From contig JAJTGP010000036.1 of assembly GCA_021299265.1 (NCBI GenBank), positions 1 through 42,648 of the forward strand: 42,648 bases of DNA, given 5' to 3'. This DNA comes from Hyphomonadaceae bacterium (GTDB taxonomy: Bacteria > Pseudomonadota > Alphaproteobacteria > Caulobacterales > Aquidulcibacteraceae). Below the pieces are notes generated by a model. The model had not been told where the DNA came from, did no database searches, and saw nothing but the letters and a program-made list of their open reading frames with translations. The translations under genes were made by a program, and so were the position numbers. Shown here in pieces: positions 10,001-17,259 of this stretch. The first letter of the stretch is position 1; every line of letters begins with the position of its first letter.

Positions 10001-10714
10001 GAGGACCGAAACATCGCCCCCTGCAGGCCGATCACCAACCTCTTCAAGGCCGGTCAGCCGCGCTGAAAGGTCAATCATAGCATCGGCAAAGCGGGAATTG
10101 GTTTCTTGGGCCAAAGCCTCTGTCGTGGCCAAACGCTCAGCGACCAAGCCCAAGCTTTGGTCAACAGTTTGGATGGCCTCTTGCGTGACTTTCTCAATCT
10201 GGCCGACGCGGGTATCGGTCTCAAACACTTGGGTGGACAAGCGGGCCAGCGCCGATTCCAGCGACTTCAAGGCCGCCAAGGATGCATGCGATGGGTCTTG
10301 CGATTCAATGCGGCGTAAGCGCTCGCTCAAGACCACTTGAGTTTCGCGCAGATCGTTTAGATGGGTCTCAACACGCCCCATGGCGGTGTCGCCGCTTGGT
10401 GCGGCTTTTTCAAACTTTTGCGACAAGCGATCATCGACAGTGGAAGGCTGTGCTGGCGCTGCCATTTCCACACCACCGGACTCTAAGCGACGGGTGAGCT
10501 GTTCAAGCGCCGCTGTCAGGCGGCCGGCTTCTTGACCGAAACTCCCACCAGATTTTGCACTGGGAACTGGCTTTGGCGCGGGTTCATCTGTCTCTGCGAT
10601 CAGTCGGTTCAGCAATTCGCCCAGCGTGAGACCTTCGCGGCGCGCGAGATCCTTCGCAGCCTCGCGTGTCTTAGGCTCTACGCCTTTCACACTCCATGGC
10701 GACTGTCCGCTCAT
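7010..10714 (-). CDS. podJ: PodJ-like polar localization factor (coiled coil, one membrane span, Sel1 repeats)
   Basis: A 1234-residue protein with the layout of PodJ. It has an N-terminal SPWSVKGVEPKTREAAKDLA segment typical of the family and a long coiled coil at about 50-560 with repeated SARLTQLE-like heptads. An acidic stretch, a Lys/Ala-rich region and one membrane helix near 785-810 follow. Next comes a Pro/Ala-rich periplasmic linker (about 815-1060), and then Sel1-type repeats (about 1065-1215) with GDGVPKDLSQA and GDGVPQNMARA. PodJ organises the new pole in Caulobacter for pili, holdfast and division signalling. The ATG at 10714 is chosen over a GTG nine bases upstream because GGAAGAG sits 8 nt before it. 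The gene symbol is by architecture, not measured similarity. Confidence 0.8.
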   Translation of the reverse strand: MSGQSPWSVKGVEPKTREAAKDLARREGLTLGELLNRLIAETDEPAPKPVPSAKSGGSFGQEAGRLTAALEQLTRRLESGGVEMAAPAQPSTVDDRLSQKFEKAAPSGDTAMGRVETHLNDLRETQVVLSERLRRIESQDPSHASLAALKSLESALARLSTQVFETDTRVGQIEKVTQEAIQTVDQSLGLVAERLATTEALAQETNSRFADAMIDLSARLTGLEEVGDRPAGGDVSVLEGRLGQLEDITTQTIEGANQGINLVTERVNSIEAHAQDNASRMVEALVELSARLTQLEGAGKTGDTLTAVDALEAKTNELSARLHDLNAKIEATRADLQGQVEAAVSGGVGGQMTEVAQALASRLDASEQRSHEAFDRVSAKLAEATHALDARLAEVESREAGPDQTGSIAMKLELARITRAVDERLSSIERHDASVMEQAGQHIQRLAQNLGDRLDTSERQSAESIATISKQVQELADRLAANHDNALQSLASSVGGKDDKTREMLDEALGQVRTEIQSVDARVQSMIAPLQRDFAAFGVRLEKAEQGSVAAYAEPIYDPNHAVDVGGPAREELGFVNPAELPDDDGFSFETRLNSLEKPQFDDPFFMDSPNAKPAAAATGASPARRGSFGSPFPDGDDVEPLSDFADLRHDVPDPLAGSHDPFGAELEPMALDATAPLDADFDDGLGVLDHDWDEPSTSAGTAPDYLVAARRAANQAAAAREAAQSKKKPALSLKAPGGKDKKADAQNAKAQNAKTKPVAKAQAPQAGKDPGKDGAKPKGPLSPVGIAAAAALVATGGFAVYSQLRPSANADEKPAALKQENVPLPPELATQMATPAPVAGAVPAPGADATQPPAAPVAAGPAGTPPAAAAPAAAPASPSAAGATTTPSIANPPPQLPKAQLVPPATKVATPPAATPPAAKPAPTAQQVEAARIMASADAQARAAKARAEAQRARLRTSTFNAARPDATPRPSQRPIAQPAPRVATVAKAPTASSAAPPRVASVAAPALAATATAAAAAPTRVPATPTAAAPAAAVAATPNQPRAVPPVVASGATPASGSLFEQAMAREQAGDGAGSVALLRRASDSGDTRAMNRLARKFENGDGVPKDLSQARALTERAAARGSRQAMHNLGVYYANGDGVPQNMARAAESFRLAAQRGVTDSQFNLGAMAEQGLGGPKSDVQAYYWFALAARGGDQDASAKVREIGARLTPEQRASQDQLVAKFRPESGSQD

Positions 10715-11007
10715 TCGAATCACTCTTCCGCCAAGTTCTGCGGTCCCACAAGAAATTTCCGAAGAAATTCAGCTACCCCGACTGTTCATTTACTGCTTCG
10801 CAGAATTTGAACAGTCTAAATTGTGGTTTCGACTTTCTTCGTACTGCTCGACTTGTAGGTGTTACGGTAAATGAGCGGTTAATAAGGATTAACAAAGACA
10901 GCCCCTCAAGCCGTAACTTGGGCAAGTCGGCACTTTGTCCTGAATCACACATCATCATAGAAAGGGCTGGGCTGAGCGGACCAAGCGCCTTTCGTCGCAA
11001 AAACAAA
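10715..11007. other. intergenic region upstream of the PodJ-like gene
   Basis: About 290 nt with no convincing gene. It holds the promoter region of the minus-strand PodJ-like gene, a perfect inverted repeat at 10878-10893 and two GANTC (CcrM-type methylation) sites, one at 10717-10721 between the ribosome-binding site and the start codon. Its composition is more AT-rich than the coding flanks. Confidence 0.6.
10878..10893. promoter_or_regulatory. perfect inverted repeat GTTAAT-AAGG-ATTAAC, candidate regulator site
   Basis: Six-base arms with a 4-nt spacer, about 165 nt upstream of the PodJ-like start. The TTAA...TTAAC content resembles CtrA-type sites, but the spacing between TTAA halves is 6 rather than the usual 7, so identity is uncertain. 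Confidence 0.35.
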
Positions 11008-11036
11008 AAGCCCCGCCAGGATAACCAGCGGGGCTT
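11008..11036 (-). terminator. rho-independent terminator of the ferritin-like gene
   Basis: Stem AAGCCCCGC (11008-11016) pairs with GCGGGGCTT (11028-11036). Reading the minus strand it is followed by TTTTTGTTTTTG. It sits 24 nt after the stop of the ferritin-like gene. Confidence 0.85.
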
Positions 11037-11060
11037 ATGCCTTAAAGCTTCGACAAATAC

Positions 11061-12197
11061 CTATTCAGCAGCGATCTTCACTTGCTTCAAAGCATCGGCA
11101 TTTACGCCGAAATTGACTGCTTGCAGGAAGCGAATGCCATCTTCGGCAATGTCATCGCCGACCATATGCTCACCTTCAGCCTCAAACTCCGCGAAGTCGA
11201 CATACATGGCGTAGAAGGCCTTGGTACGATCGGTGATGATATTTGCATTCCACAAGGTCTTCACCAGAACGCGGAAGATGTTGGTAGCTTCCTTCATCCG
11301 CTCACGACGGTCTTCATCGGTTACCATTTCTTGGAACTGGACCATGATGATATCTGGATCGAGGCCGAATTGGTCATAGATGGCGCGCATTTGATGCGGT
11401 GCGACCAAATTGAACAACAAGGTCTGGAAGCAATGCGCGGCCCAGTCTTCAACAATCGCATGTTCTGCGGCATCGAGCTTTGGAATGGTGCGGTCGGCCC
11501 AAATCTTCCCAAACTTGTGGTGGAAGGCCTCGTCGGTCATGACCAATTGCGTCAGCTTTCGCGCCAGCGGGTCATTCCATTCCTTGTATATCATCGCAAA
11601 GGCACCCATGGCGAGGCCTTCGATCAACATTTGCATGCCGACGATTTTCTTATAAACTTCAGGCGCGTGAACGATATCGACCAGCAAAGTCTTCAGCACG
11701 TCGCCGCAAGGCAGAGGGCTTCCCCAACGGGCTTTGATATAGGCTGCGAAAGCGGCAACATGGCGGGCTTCTTCGCGGGCTTGGTTCGCCGCATATTCCT
11801 GCGCACCAGCATCGCGCAACACGTGGCAGAGCGAAGCGGAAAGGTTCAGCGCGCCCTGTTCGCCATGCAAAATGGCCGACAATTGCCAACGGGCCATTTC
11901 ATTCTTGAAGCGAATAAGCTCTTTCGGCTTATCCTTGAAGAATTCTTGGACATAAGGGGTCTCCAGCGCAGGAACCATATGGTCTGGCAAGAGCGCTTGG
12001 TTTTCCATATCAAACGGCTCGTCAAAGTCGATATAGCGCTTGTCCGTCGGGTCCCAGAAGTGATCATGCGTGGCAGAGATGATTTTGTCGAAAGCTGTCG
12101 AACGGCCCGTGTGCCGGTCGATTTCCAACATGGCAGCAAAATCTGTTGGCGCGACCGCGTCATACAGAGCGTCTTTGGTAATGTGCGACGTTGTCAT
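11061..12197 (-). CDS. ferritin-like diiron protein (function unknown)
   Basis: A 378-residue soluble helical protein with a complete set of diiron ligands for a ferritin-like/ribonucleotide-reductase-like bundle: E113 (HGEQGA), E143-x-x-H146 (EEARH), E193 (LIEGLA) and E223-x-x-H226 (DEAFHH). This pattern belongs to carboxylate-bridged diiron oxygenases and oxidases, including N-oxygenase-like proteins. The substrate cannot be read from sequence. There is no signal peptide. The frame extends 44 codons further upstream, but the ATG at 12197 (MTTSHITKD) has GGGAGAG before it and begins the conserved part. It appears monocistronic, with a strong terminator directly downstream. Confidence 0.75.
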   Translation of the reverse strand: MTTSHITKDALYDAVAPTDFAAMLEIDRHTGRSTAFDKIISATHDHFWDPTDKRYIDFDEPFDMENQALLPDHMVPALETPYVQEFFKDKPKELIRFKNEMARWQLSAILHGEQGALNLSASLCHVLRDAGAQEYAANQAREEARHVAAFAAYIKARWGSPLPCGDVLKTLLVDIVHAPEVYKKIVGMQMLIEGLAMGAFAMIYKEWNDPLARKLTQLVMTDEAFHHKFGKIWADRTIPKLDAAEHAIVEDWAAHCFQTLLFNLVAPHQMRAIYDQFGLDPDIIMVQFQEMVTDEDRRERMKEATNIFRVLVKTLWNANIITDRTKAFYAMYVDFAEFEAEGEHMVGDDIAEDGIRFLQAVNFGVNADALKQVKIAAE

Positions 12198-12381
12198 GCT
12201 TTCAATCTCTCCCATTTTGTTCGATGACCGGGTCTTTGGAACCTCGGCTTTGGTCCATGAGCTTAGAGCGACATCTAAGCGTGTCGCTTCTAGGCCTAAC
12301 ATGACACAAATTTCTAAAGGATCAATCAAAAAATGACGGGTGCGTCAGCTTCACCCATCAAAGGGTTGTGATGAGCTTACC

Positions 12382-14055
12382 CTACAGATCATGAATCGAG
12401 CGGTCCTTCGTCTCAGGCAGGAAGATCAAGGCCACCACGACGCTAATGGCCGTGATAATCACCGGATACCAAAGCCCCGAATACATATTCCCTGTCGTCG
12501 CGACGATGGCGACAGCTGTTGCCGGCATAAAGCCCCCAAAGAAACCGGTGCCAATATGATAGGGTACCGACAAAGCCGTATAGCGGATGCGGGTTGGGAA
12601 CATCTCCACCAAGGCCGCTGCCAAGGGTCCATAGAGCGCTGTTGCAGCGACCACAAACACCATCAAATAGGCCAAAACGGTCAGATGATCGATCTTAGCA
12701 GGGTCTGCCTTGTCTGGATAATTTGCGGCCTTCAAAGCCGTCTTCAGCTTAGCCCCAAAGGCGTCCTTGGCGGCTTTTTGCGCTTTGGCATCGAGGGCGG
12801 AAATATCCACGCTATCGAGAATGACCGTGCCGATTTTGACTTGCGCCACGGCACCCGCAGGGGCCACTTCATTGTCATACGAGATGCCTGAATTGGTCAG
12901 ATAGCTCTTGGCCACATCACAGCTGGACGAGAAGGCATCGCGCCCGTCTGGCGTTTTACCAACCGGGTTGAATTGCACCGAACAGGTTTCAGGGTCTGCC
13001 CGAACAACAATCGGCGTTGCGGTTTGGGCAGCAACAAGATCAGGATTGGCCGCTTTGGCCAATTGATGGAAGGCTGGGAAGAAGCTCACCACTGCCAAGA
13101 TCATGCCCGCGAGCATGACGGGCTTGCGGCCCAATTTGTCGGACAGCCAGCCAAAGAAGACATACAGAACGGCCGAGAATGTGGTGATGATCAATAGCCA
13201 GATATTGATGGTCTGGGGGTCGACCTTCAGCTGGCGCTCCAAGAAGACTTGGACATAGAAGAAGCCCGTGTACCAAACCACCCCTTGCGCCATCATCAGA
13301 CCAAATAAGGCTAGCAAGATCAGCTTCAGATTGCGCCATTGACCAAAGGCATCCGACAAGGGGGCTTTAGAGGCTGCGCCTTCTTCCTTGAGTTGCTTGA
13401 ACATCGGGCTTTCTTCCAATTGCAAGCGGATCCACAAAGCAATCGCGAGCAAGAAAACCGACAGCAAAAAGGGCAAGCGCCAACCCCAAGATTGGAAGGC
13501 TTCTTCACCCAAAATGACGCGGGTCAAAAAGACCACCATTAAGGCCAAAAGCAAACCACCAGCAGCCGATGTCTGTACCCAAGAGGTGTTCCAACCGCGC
13601 TTATGGGCGGGCGAATGCTCCGCCACATAGATCACAGCACCGCCATATTCACCGCCTAAGGCAAAGCCCTGTGCAATCCGTAAAGCAACCAATAGGATTG
13701 GTGCCCAAATGCCGATCTGGTCATAATCTGGCAGCAGGCCAACGGCAAAGGTTGAGGCACCCATCATCACGATCGTGACCAAGAAGGCACCCTTACGGCC
13801 CTTGGTGTCGCCAATCGCGCCAAAGACCAAAGCCCCAAGGGGCCGCGCGGCAAAGCCGACGCCAAACGTCAAAAGCGCAAAGATGAATTGAGCAGCCGGG
13901 GGCGAACCCGCAAAGAAGTGCTGGCCCATCACCGAGGCCAGAAGGCCAAAGATGAAAAAGTCATACCACTCAAAGACAGTCCCGGCCGCAGAAGCGGCGA
14001 CAACGGTCTTCAGTTTTTGCGGTTCAACAGGCGACGAAGCAGCAGGTTTTGTCAC
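12382..14055 (-). CDS. MFS transporter of the metabolite:H+ symporter (MHS) type
   Basis: A 557-residue major-facilitator protein with twelve predicted membrane segments. Its N terminus is typical of the MHS family: ASAAGTVFEWYDFFIFG, then GFAARPLGALVFGAIGD with the conserved GD-(G)RK loop, then RIAQGFALGGEYGGA. Proton-coupled uptake of an organic acid or amino-acid-like compound is expected; the substrate is unknown. Between helices 9 and 10 there is an extra-cytoplasmic insert of roughly 110 residues with two cysteines (PETCSVQ and SSSCDVA) that could form a disulfide. The start is a GTG at 14055 whose AGGGG ribosome-binding site lies in a strong hairpin. The TPR gene lies 92 nt upstream on the same strand. 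Confidence 0.88.
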   Translation of the reverse strand: MTKPAASSPVEPQKLKTVVAASAAGTVFEWYDFFIFGLLASVMGQHFFAGSPPAAQFIFALLTFGVGFAARPLGALVFGAIGDTKGRKGAFLVTIVMMGASTFAVGLLPDYDQIGIWAPILLVALRIAQGFALGGEYGGAVIYVAEHSPAHKRGWNTSWVQTSAAGGLLLALMVVFLTRVILGEEAFQSWGWRLPFLLSVFLLAIALWIRLQLEESPMFKQLKEEGAASKAPLSDAFGQWRNLKLILLALFGLMMAQGVVWYTGFFYVQVFLERQLKVDPQTINIWLLIITTFSAVLYVFFGWLSDKLGRKPVMLAGMILAVVSFFPAFHQLAKAANPDLVAAQTATPIVVRADPETCSVQFNPVGKTPDGRDAFSSSCDVAKSYLTNSGISYDNEVAPAGAVAQVKIGTVILDSVDISALDAKAQKAAKDAFGAKLKTALKAANYPDKADPAKIDHLTVLAYLMVFVVAATALYGPLAAALVEMFPTRIRYTALSVPYHIGTGFFGGFMPATAVAIVATTGNMYSGLWYPVIITAISVVVALIFLPETKDRSIHDL

Positions 14056-14058
14056 GAT

Positions 14059-14087
14059 TAGCCCCTAAATCATGGTTTAGCGGGCTA
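14059..14087 (-). promoter_or_regulatory. hairpin covering the ribosome-binding site of the transporter gene
   Basis: TAGCCC-CTAAA (14059-14069) pairs with TTTAG-C-GGGCTA (14076-14087): 11 pairs with one bulged base and a 6-nt loop. The AGGGG ribosome-binding site of the GTG start at 14055 lies inside the stem. It could restrict translation or terminate the preceding TPR transcript; it has no T-tract. Confidence 0.5.
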
Positions 14088-14147
14088 TCCTTGGACGTAG
14101 TTCAAGCTGCGATCAAGTAACAAGCCGGCGGCGGTTACAGACCGGCC

Positions 14148-14840
14148 TTAGTCTGGAGCCCGCCCTAAGCGGCGCGCTTCTTGAATTCGCCCGCGCACCA
14201 ACCAATTGTCGACGTCTTTTGGGGCGAGGCGAAGGGCTTGGGCGATGTCGAGCTCTGCTGCGTCATAGGATTTTTGCTGCAACAGGGTTTCGGCGCGCAA
14301 GCGCAGCGCCAGCACATCTAATGGGCGGGTCGACAGGCACGATGTCAGATCGGCTTGCGCCTCGGCCCATTTGCCTTGACCTGCCTTGGCGCGAGCCCGG
14401 TCGAGCAAAAGGTCCGGCTCGCCGGGCTTGAGCTTCAAAGCGGCATCCAGCACTTTTTGAGCGGCGGCAAAATCTTCAATCATCAGCCACGCATTGGCGG
14501 CACGTGCCATGATCAAGACGCGCTGATCGATGTCGCCCGCGTCGGGGGCCGAGGCCAAAGCCGTTAAGCGCTCTGCTCCGCCGCCAATGTCCCCACTTTC
14601 AATGCGGGCGATGGCGATACATTGCTCAGCAAAGATGCCCCCGCTTTGGCTGCGCCAGACAAAACCGTCTTCGAGTGCTTCCTCAGGTTTGGTCTCTGCT
14701 TTGGTCATACAGGCCTGAAGCCGCGCCTCGTCACGCGGATCGGGGGCAGCGTGTGCCTGCGTGCCAAGCGCTAAGGCCAATAGCGCAAATGGGATCAGGG
14801 TCGTAAAAAGGGTGGAGCGATGGGTCACAGAACGGGTCAT
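14148..14840 (-). CDS. exported TPR-repeat protein
   Basis: A 230-residue protein with an N-terminal signal peptide (hydrophobic FALLALALGTQAHA, cleavage likely near residue 31), then about four tetratricopeptide-like helix pairs between residues 40 and 225. Examples are NAWLMIEDFAAAQKVLDAALKLKPGEPDLLLDRARA and a last repeat ending LAPKDVDNWLVRGRIQEA. TPR proteins are protein-binding scaffolds, and the partner here is unknown. The location should be the periplasm. The start is the ATG at 14840. It precedes the transporter gene on the same strand, but the intervening hairpin makes co-transcription uncertain. Confidence 0.75.
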   Translation of the reverse strand: MTRSVTHRSTLFTTLIPFALLALALGTQAHAAPDPRDEARLQACMTKAETKPEEALEDGFVWRSQSGGIFAEQCIAIARIESGDIGGGAERLTALASAPDAGDIDQRVLIMARAANAWLMIEDFAAAQKVLDAALKLKPGEPDLLLDRARAKAGQGKWAEAQADLTSCLSTRPLDVLALRLRAETLLQQKSYDAAELDIAQALRLAPKDVDNWLVRGRIQEARRLGRAPD

Positions 14841-14893
14841 GCTGATCTTCTTATGCGGTTAAACGGCAAAACTGAGGCAAAGGGTTGGAACAG

Positions 14894-15757
14894 ATGCGCG
14901 TTTTAGTTTTGGGCTGTGGCTATGTCGGCAAAGCTTTCGCCCAAACCTTGGCCGAACAAGGGGCCTTTGTGCAAGGCACGTGTCGAAGTGCGGCTAGCGC
15001 GGAAGAGCTGCGCCAAGCAAGTATCACCCCCATCCTGTTTGACGGGACTTTAAGTGCCGAACTGGCCGAGGCGGCCCAACAAGCTACCCACGTGCTTGCC
15101 TCCATCCCTCCGGGCCCTGACGGGGACCCGGCCCTTCTGGCCTTGTCGCCTGTTTGGACTCCCAAAGTAGGGACTTGGATCGCCTATCTATCGACCACCG
15201 GGGTTTATGGTGATCGGGCGGGTGGTTGGGCGTTTGAAGATGATGTACCGACGCCCTTATCCATCGAGGCTAAGCGGCGGGCCGAGGCCGAAGCCGGGTG
15301 GCGCGGCATAACAAGCCCAGCCCACGTGTTTCGCCTGCCCGGCATTTATGGCCACGGCCGCAGTGCGTTAGAGCAAGTCTTATCCGGCACGGCACGACGG
15401 ATCGATAAGCCCGGCCAAGTATTTTCGCGCGCCCACCGCACCGACATTGTAGCCGCCCTGACAGCCAGCCTCGCCAATCCCAATCCCGGGCGCATTTATA
15501 ATATCTGCGATGACCACCCTTGCGCCTCTGGCGACGTGATTGTGGAAGCCTGCAAGTTACTCGGGCGGGAGCCACCGCCCTTGATCCCGTTTGAGGCTGC
15601 AGGCCTGTCTGAAATGGGCAAGCGCTTTTATAGCGAGTGCAAGCGGGTTTCGAATGTGCGGGCTAAGGAAGAATTGGGCTGGAAATTGGCTTTTCCAACG
15701 TTTGTTGAAGGCCTCGCCGATTGCTATGAGGACTTGCAGACCCGCCAGCCGAGCTGA
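14894..15757 (+). CDS. NAD-dependent epimerase/dehydratase-family protein (YeeZ-like)
   Basis: A 287-residue atypical short-chain dehydrogenase. The N-terminal Rossmann motif MRVLVLGCGYVGKAFA (GxGxxG) binds a dinucleotide. SIPPGPDGDPAL, the STTGVYGDRAGGWAFED segment with the YGD-type active-site region, and VFRLPGIYGHGRS follow. This matches the YeeZ/epimerase-like group, whose substrate is unknown. A TTG lies three codons further upstream; the ATG at 14894 was chosen because it directly precedes the first beta strand. It stands alone on the plus strand and meets the ABC permease gene end to end. Confidence 0.8.
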   Translation: MRVLVLGCGYVGKAFAQTLAEQGAFVQGTCRSAASAEELRQASITPILFDGTLSAELAEAAQQATHVLASIPPGPDGDPALLALSPVWTPKVGTWIAYLSTTGVYGDRAGGWAFEDDVPTPLSIEAKRRAEAEAGWRGITSPAHVFRLPGIYGHGRSALEQVLSGTARRIDKPGQVFSRAHRTDIVAALTASLANPNPGRIYNICDDHPCASGDVIVEACKLLGREPPPLIPFEAAGLSEMGKRFYSECKRVSNVRAKEELGWKLAFPTFVEGLADCYEDLQTRQPS

Positions 15758-16504
15758 CTAGGTTCGCATCTGCCGTTCAATCAGACTGAGCACGGCATGC
15801 AAGGCCAGCCCCATCAGGGCCAGCAGAAAGAGAGCTGCAAACATGGTTGCGGTCTCAAGCCGATTACCCGCCTCCACCAAACGCCACGACAAGCCGCCCG
15901 TGGCCCCGGTTCCGGCTACAAACTCTGCCACCACGACCCCGACAAGGGATAGGCCAGCCGCCGTCTTGATTCCGGCCAGCAGAAAGGGCGCAGCCGTTGG
16001 CAATTCCAAGCGCAGGAAGCGCTGCGTACTGCTGGCTTTATGCAGGCGAAACAAACGGTCCAGACCCGGGTCGACCGCCTTCAGGCCCGCCAAGGCAGAC
16101 GTCAGGACAGGAAAGACTGCCACAATAACGGCAAGGATCAGAATCGCCCGACGCGGGTTTTCAATGCCCGTCCAAATGATCACCAAGGGTGCGATGGCCA
16201 CAATAGGGGTGGCCTGCAGTACCAAGGCATAAGGCCCCAGACTGCGCTCCAGCAGGGGTATACGAGCAAAAATCAAAGCGACCAAAGTTCCAAGCCCGAT
16301 GGAGATGGCTAAAGCTGTCAGCGCCAATCCCATGGTGACGCCAGCTGCGGGCAACAGCAGGGGTCCGCGCTCAACCAACGCCGCACCAATCGCGCTAGGT
16401 GGCGGCAAAATAACGCTTGGGACTTGGAAGAAACGGGTCAGGCCTTCCCACAGGGCGAGCATCAACAAGCCTGCTAGGATGGGGGCGAAGTCTATGCTTT
16501 TCAT
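15758..16504 (-). CDS. ABC transporter permease (SsuC/TauC/ThiX type)
   Basis: A 248-residue inner-membrane permease with about six hydrophobic helices and the BPD_transp_1 EAA-type loop (residues ~145-175, ASSTQRFLRLELPTAAPFLLAGIKTA). It is last in a three-gene operon for a binding-protein-dependent importer. Its ATG at 16504 overlaps the ATPase stop by 4 nt (ATGA), so translation is probably coupled. The family imports sulfonates, taurine, nitrate or thiamine-related pyrimidines. The substrate is best judged from the binding protein and stays open. Confidence 0.88.
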   Translation of the reverse strand: MKSIDFAPILAGLLMLALWEGLTRFFQVPSVILPPPSAIGAALVERGPLLLPAAGVTMGLALTALAISIGLGTLVALIFARIPLLERSLGPYALVLQATPIVAIAPLVIIWTGIENPRRAILILAVIVAVFPVLTSALAGLKAVDPGLDRLFRLHKASSTQRFLRLELPTAAPFLLAGIKTAAGLSLVGVVVAEFVAGTGATGGLSWRLVEAGNRLETATMFAALFLLALMGLALHAVLSLIERQMRT

Positions 16505-17259
16505 GCCGCCACCAATTGTGCGCTCAACACGCGCCTTGCGGCTGCAGCGGCATCTGCAAAGGCGGGTGAGGTTAAAAAGGCTGGATCGCGCGGCACATTG
16601 GGGACCGCAATTTCCGCCATAATGCGTCCAGGTCGAGGGCTTAGAACCAAAATTCGATCGGCCAGATAGACCGCCTCATCGACTGAGTGCGTGACAAACA
16701 AGACAGCCAAATGGTGATCGCGCTTGGCCTCTAGAACCAAGTCGTCCAGCGCACGCCGCCCTAATTCATCTATGGCCGCAAAGGGCTCGTCGAGCAAAAG
16801 GGACGATGGATCATTGACCAAAGCCCGCGCCAAAGCCACCCGCATCCGCATGCCACCAGAGAGAGTCCTCGGGTAGGCGCTCGCAAAACTCGCTAAGCCC
16901 ACGCGCTTCAAAGCGGCCTGCGCGCGCTCAAGCCGCGCATCCTTATCGACACCCAAAAGCGCCAGCGGCAAGGCGACATTATCTTCCGCTGTCGCCCAAT
17001 TCATCAGATTAGGCTCTTGAAATACCACCCCTGGAATATCTAACCCGCCCGTAGCATCGGCTTGCACCTTGCCACTCGCCACGGCTTGCAAACCTGCGAG
17101 GGCAGCTAAGAGCGTGCTCTTCCCGCAGCCTGAAGGCCCCAGCAGAACCACGCATTCGCCAGCCCGCACACTCAGATCGATCGGACCCAGCGCGTCCAAA
17201 CGACCAAAGCGCACACAAGCCTGCTCCGCGCTCAAACGAATAGGGGACTCACTAGGCAT
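16501..17259 (-). CDS. ABC transporter ATP-binding protein (SsuB/TauB/ThiZ type)
   Basis: A 252-residue ATPase with Walker A GPSGCGKST (about residues 40-48), the Q-loop in FQEPNLMNW, signature LSGGMRMR (about 135-142), Walker B LLLDEPFAAID and the switch histidine in LFVTHSVDEA. It powers the permease encoded downstream. The ATG at 17259 overlaps the binding-protein stop (TGATG), indicating coupled translation. An upstream in-frame start inside the binding-protein gene was rejected for that reason. Confidence 0.92.
   Translation of the reverse strand: MPSESPIRLSAEQACVRFGRLDALGPIDLSVRAGECVVLLGPSGCGKSTLLAALAGLQAVASGKVQADATGGLDIPGVVFQEPNLMNWATAEDNVALPLALLGVDKDARLERAQAALKRVGLASFASAYPRTLSGGMRMRVALARALVNDPSSLLLDEPFAAIDELGRRALDDLVLEAKRDHHLAVLFVTHSVDEAVYLADRILVLSPRPGRIMAEIAVPNVPRDPAFLTSPAFADAAAAARRVLSAQLVAA

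Noticed and set aside
11082-12227. 381-residue plus-strand ORF across the ferritin-like gene
   Set aside because: The opposite strand has an intact diiron ligand set, a ribosome-binding site and a terminator; this frame has no family features.
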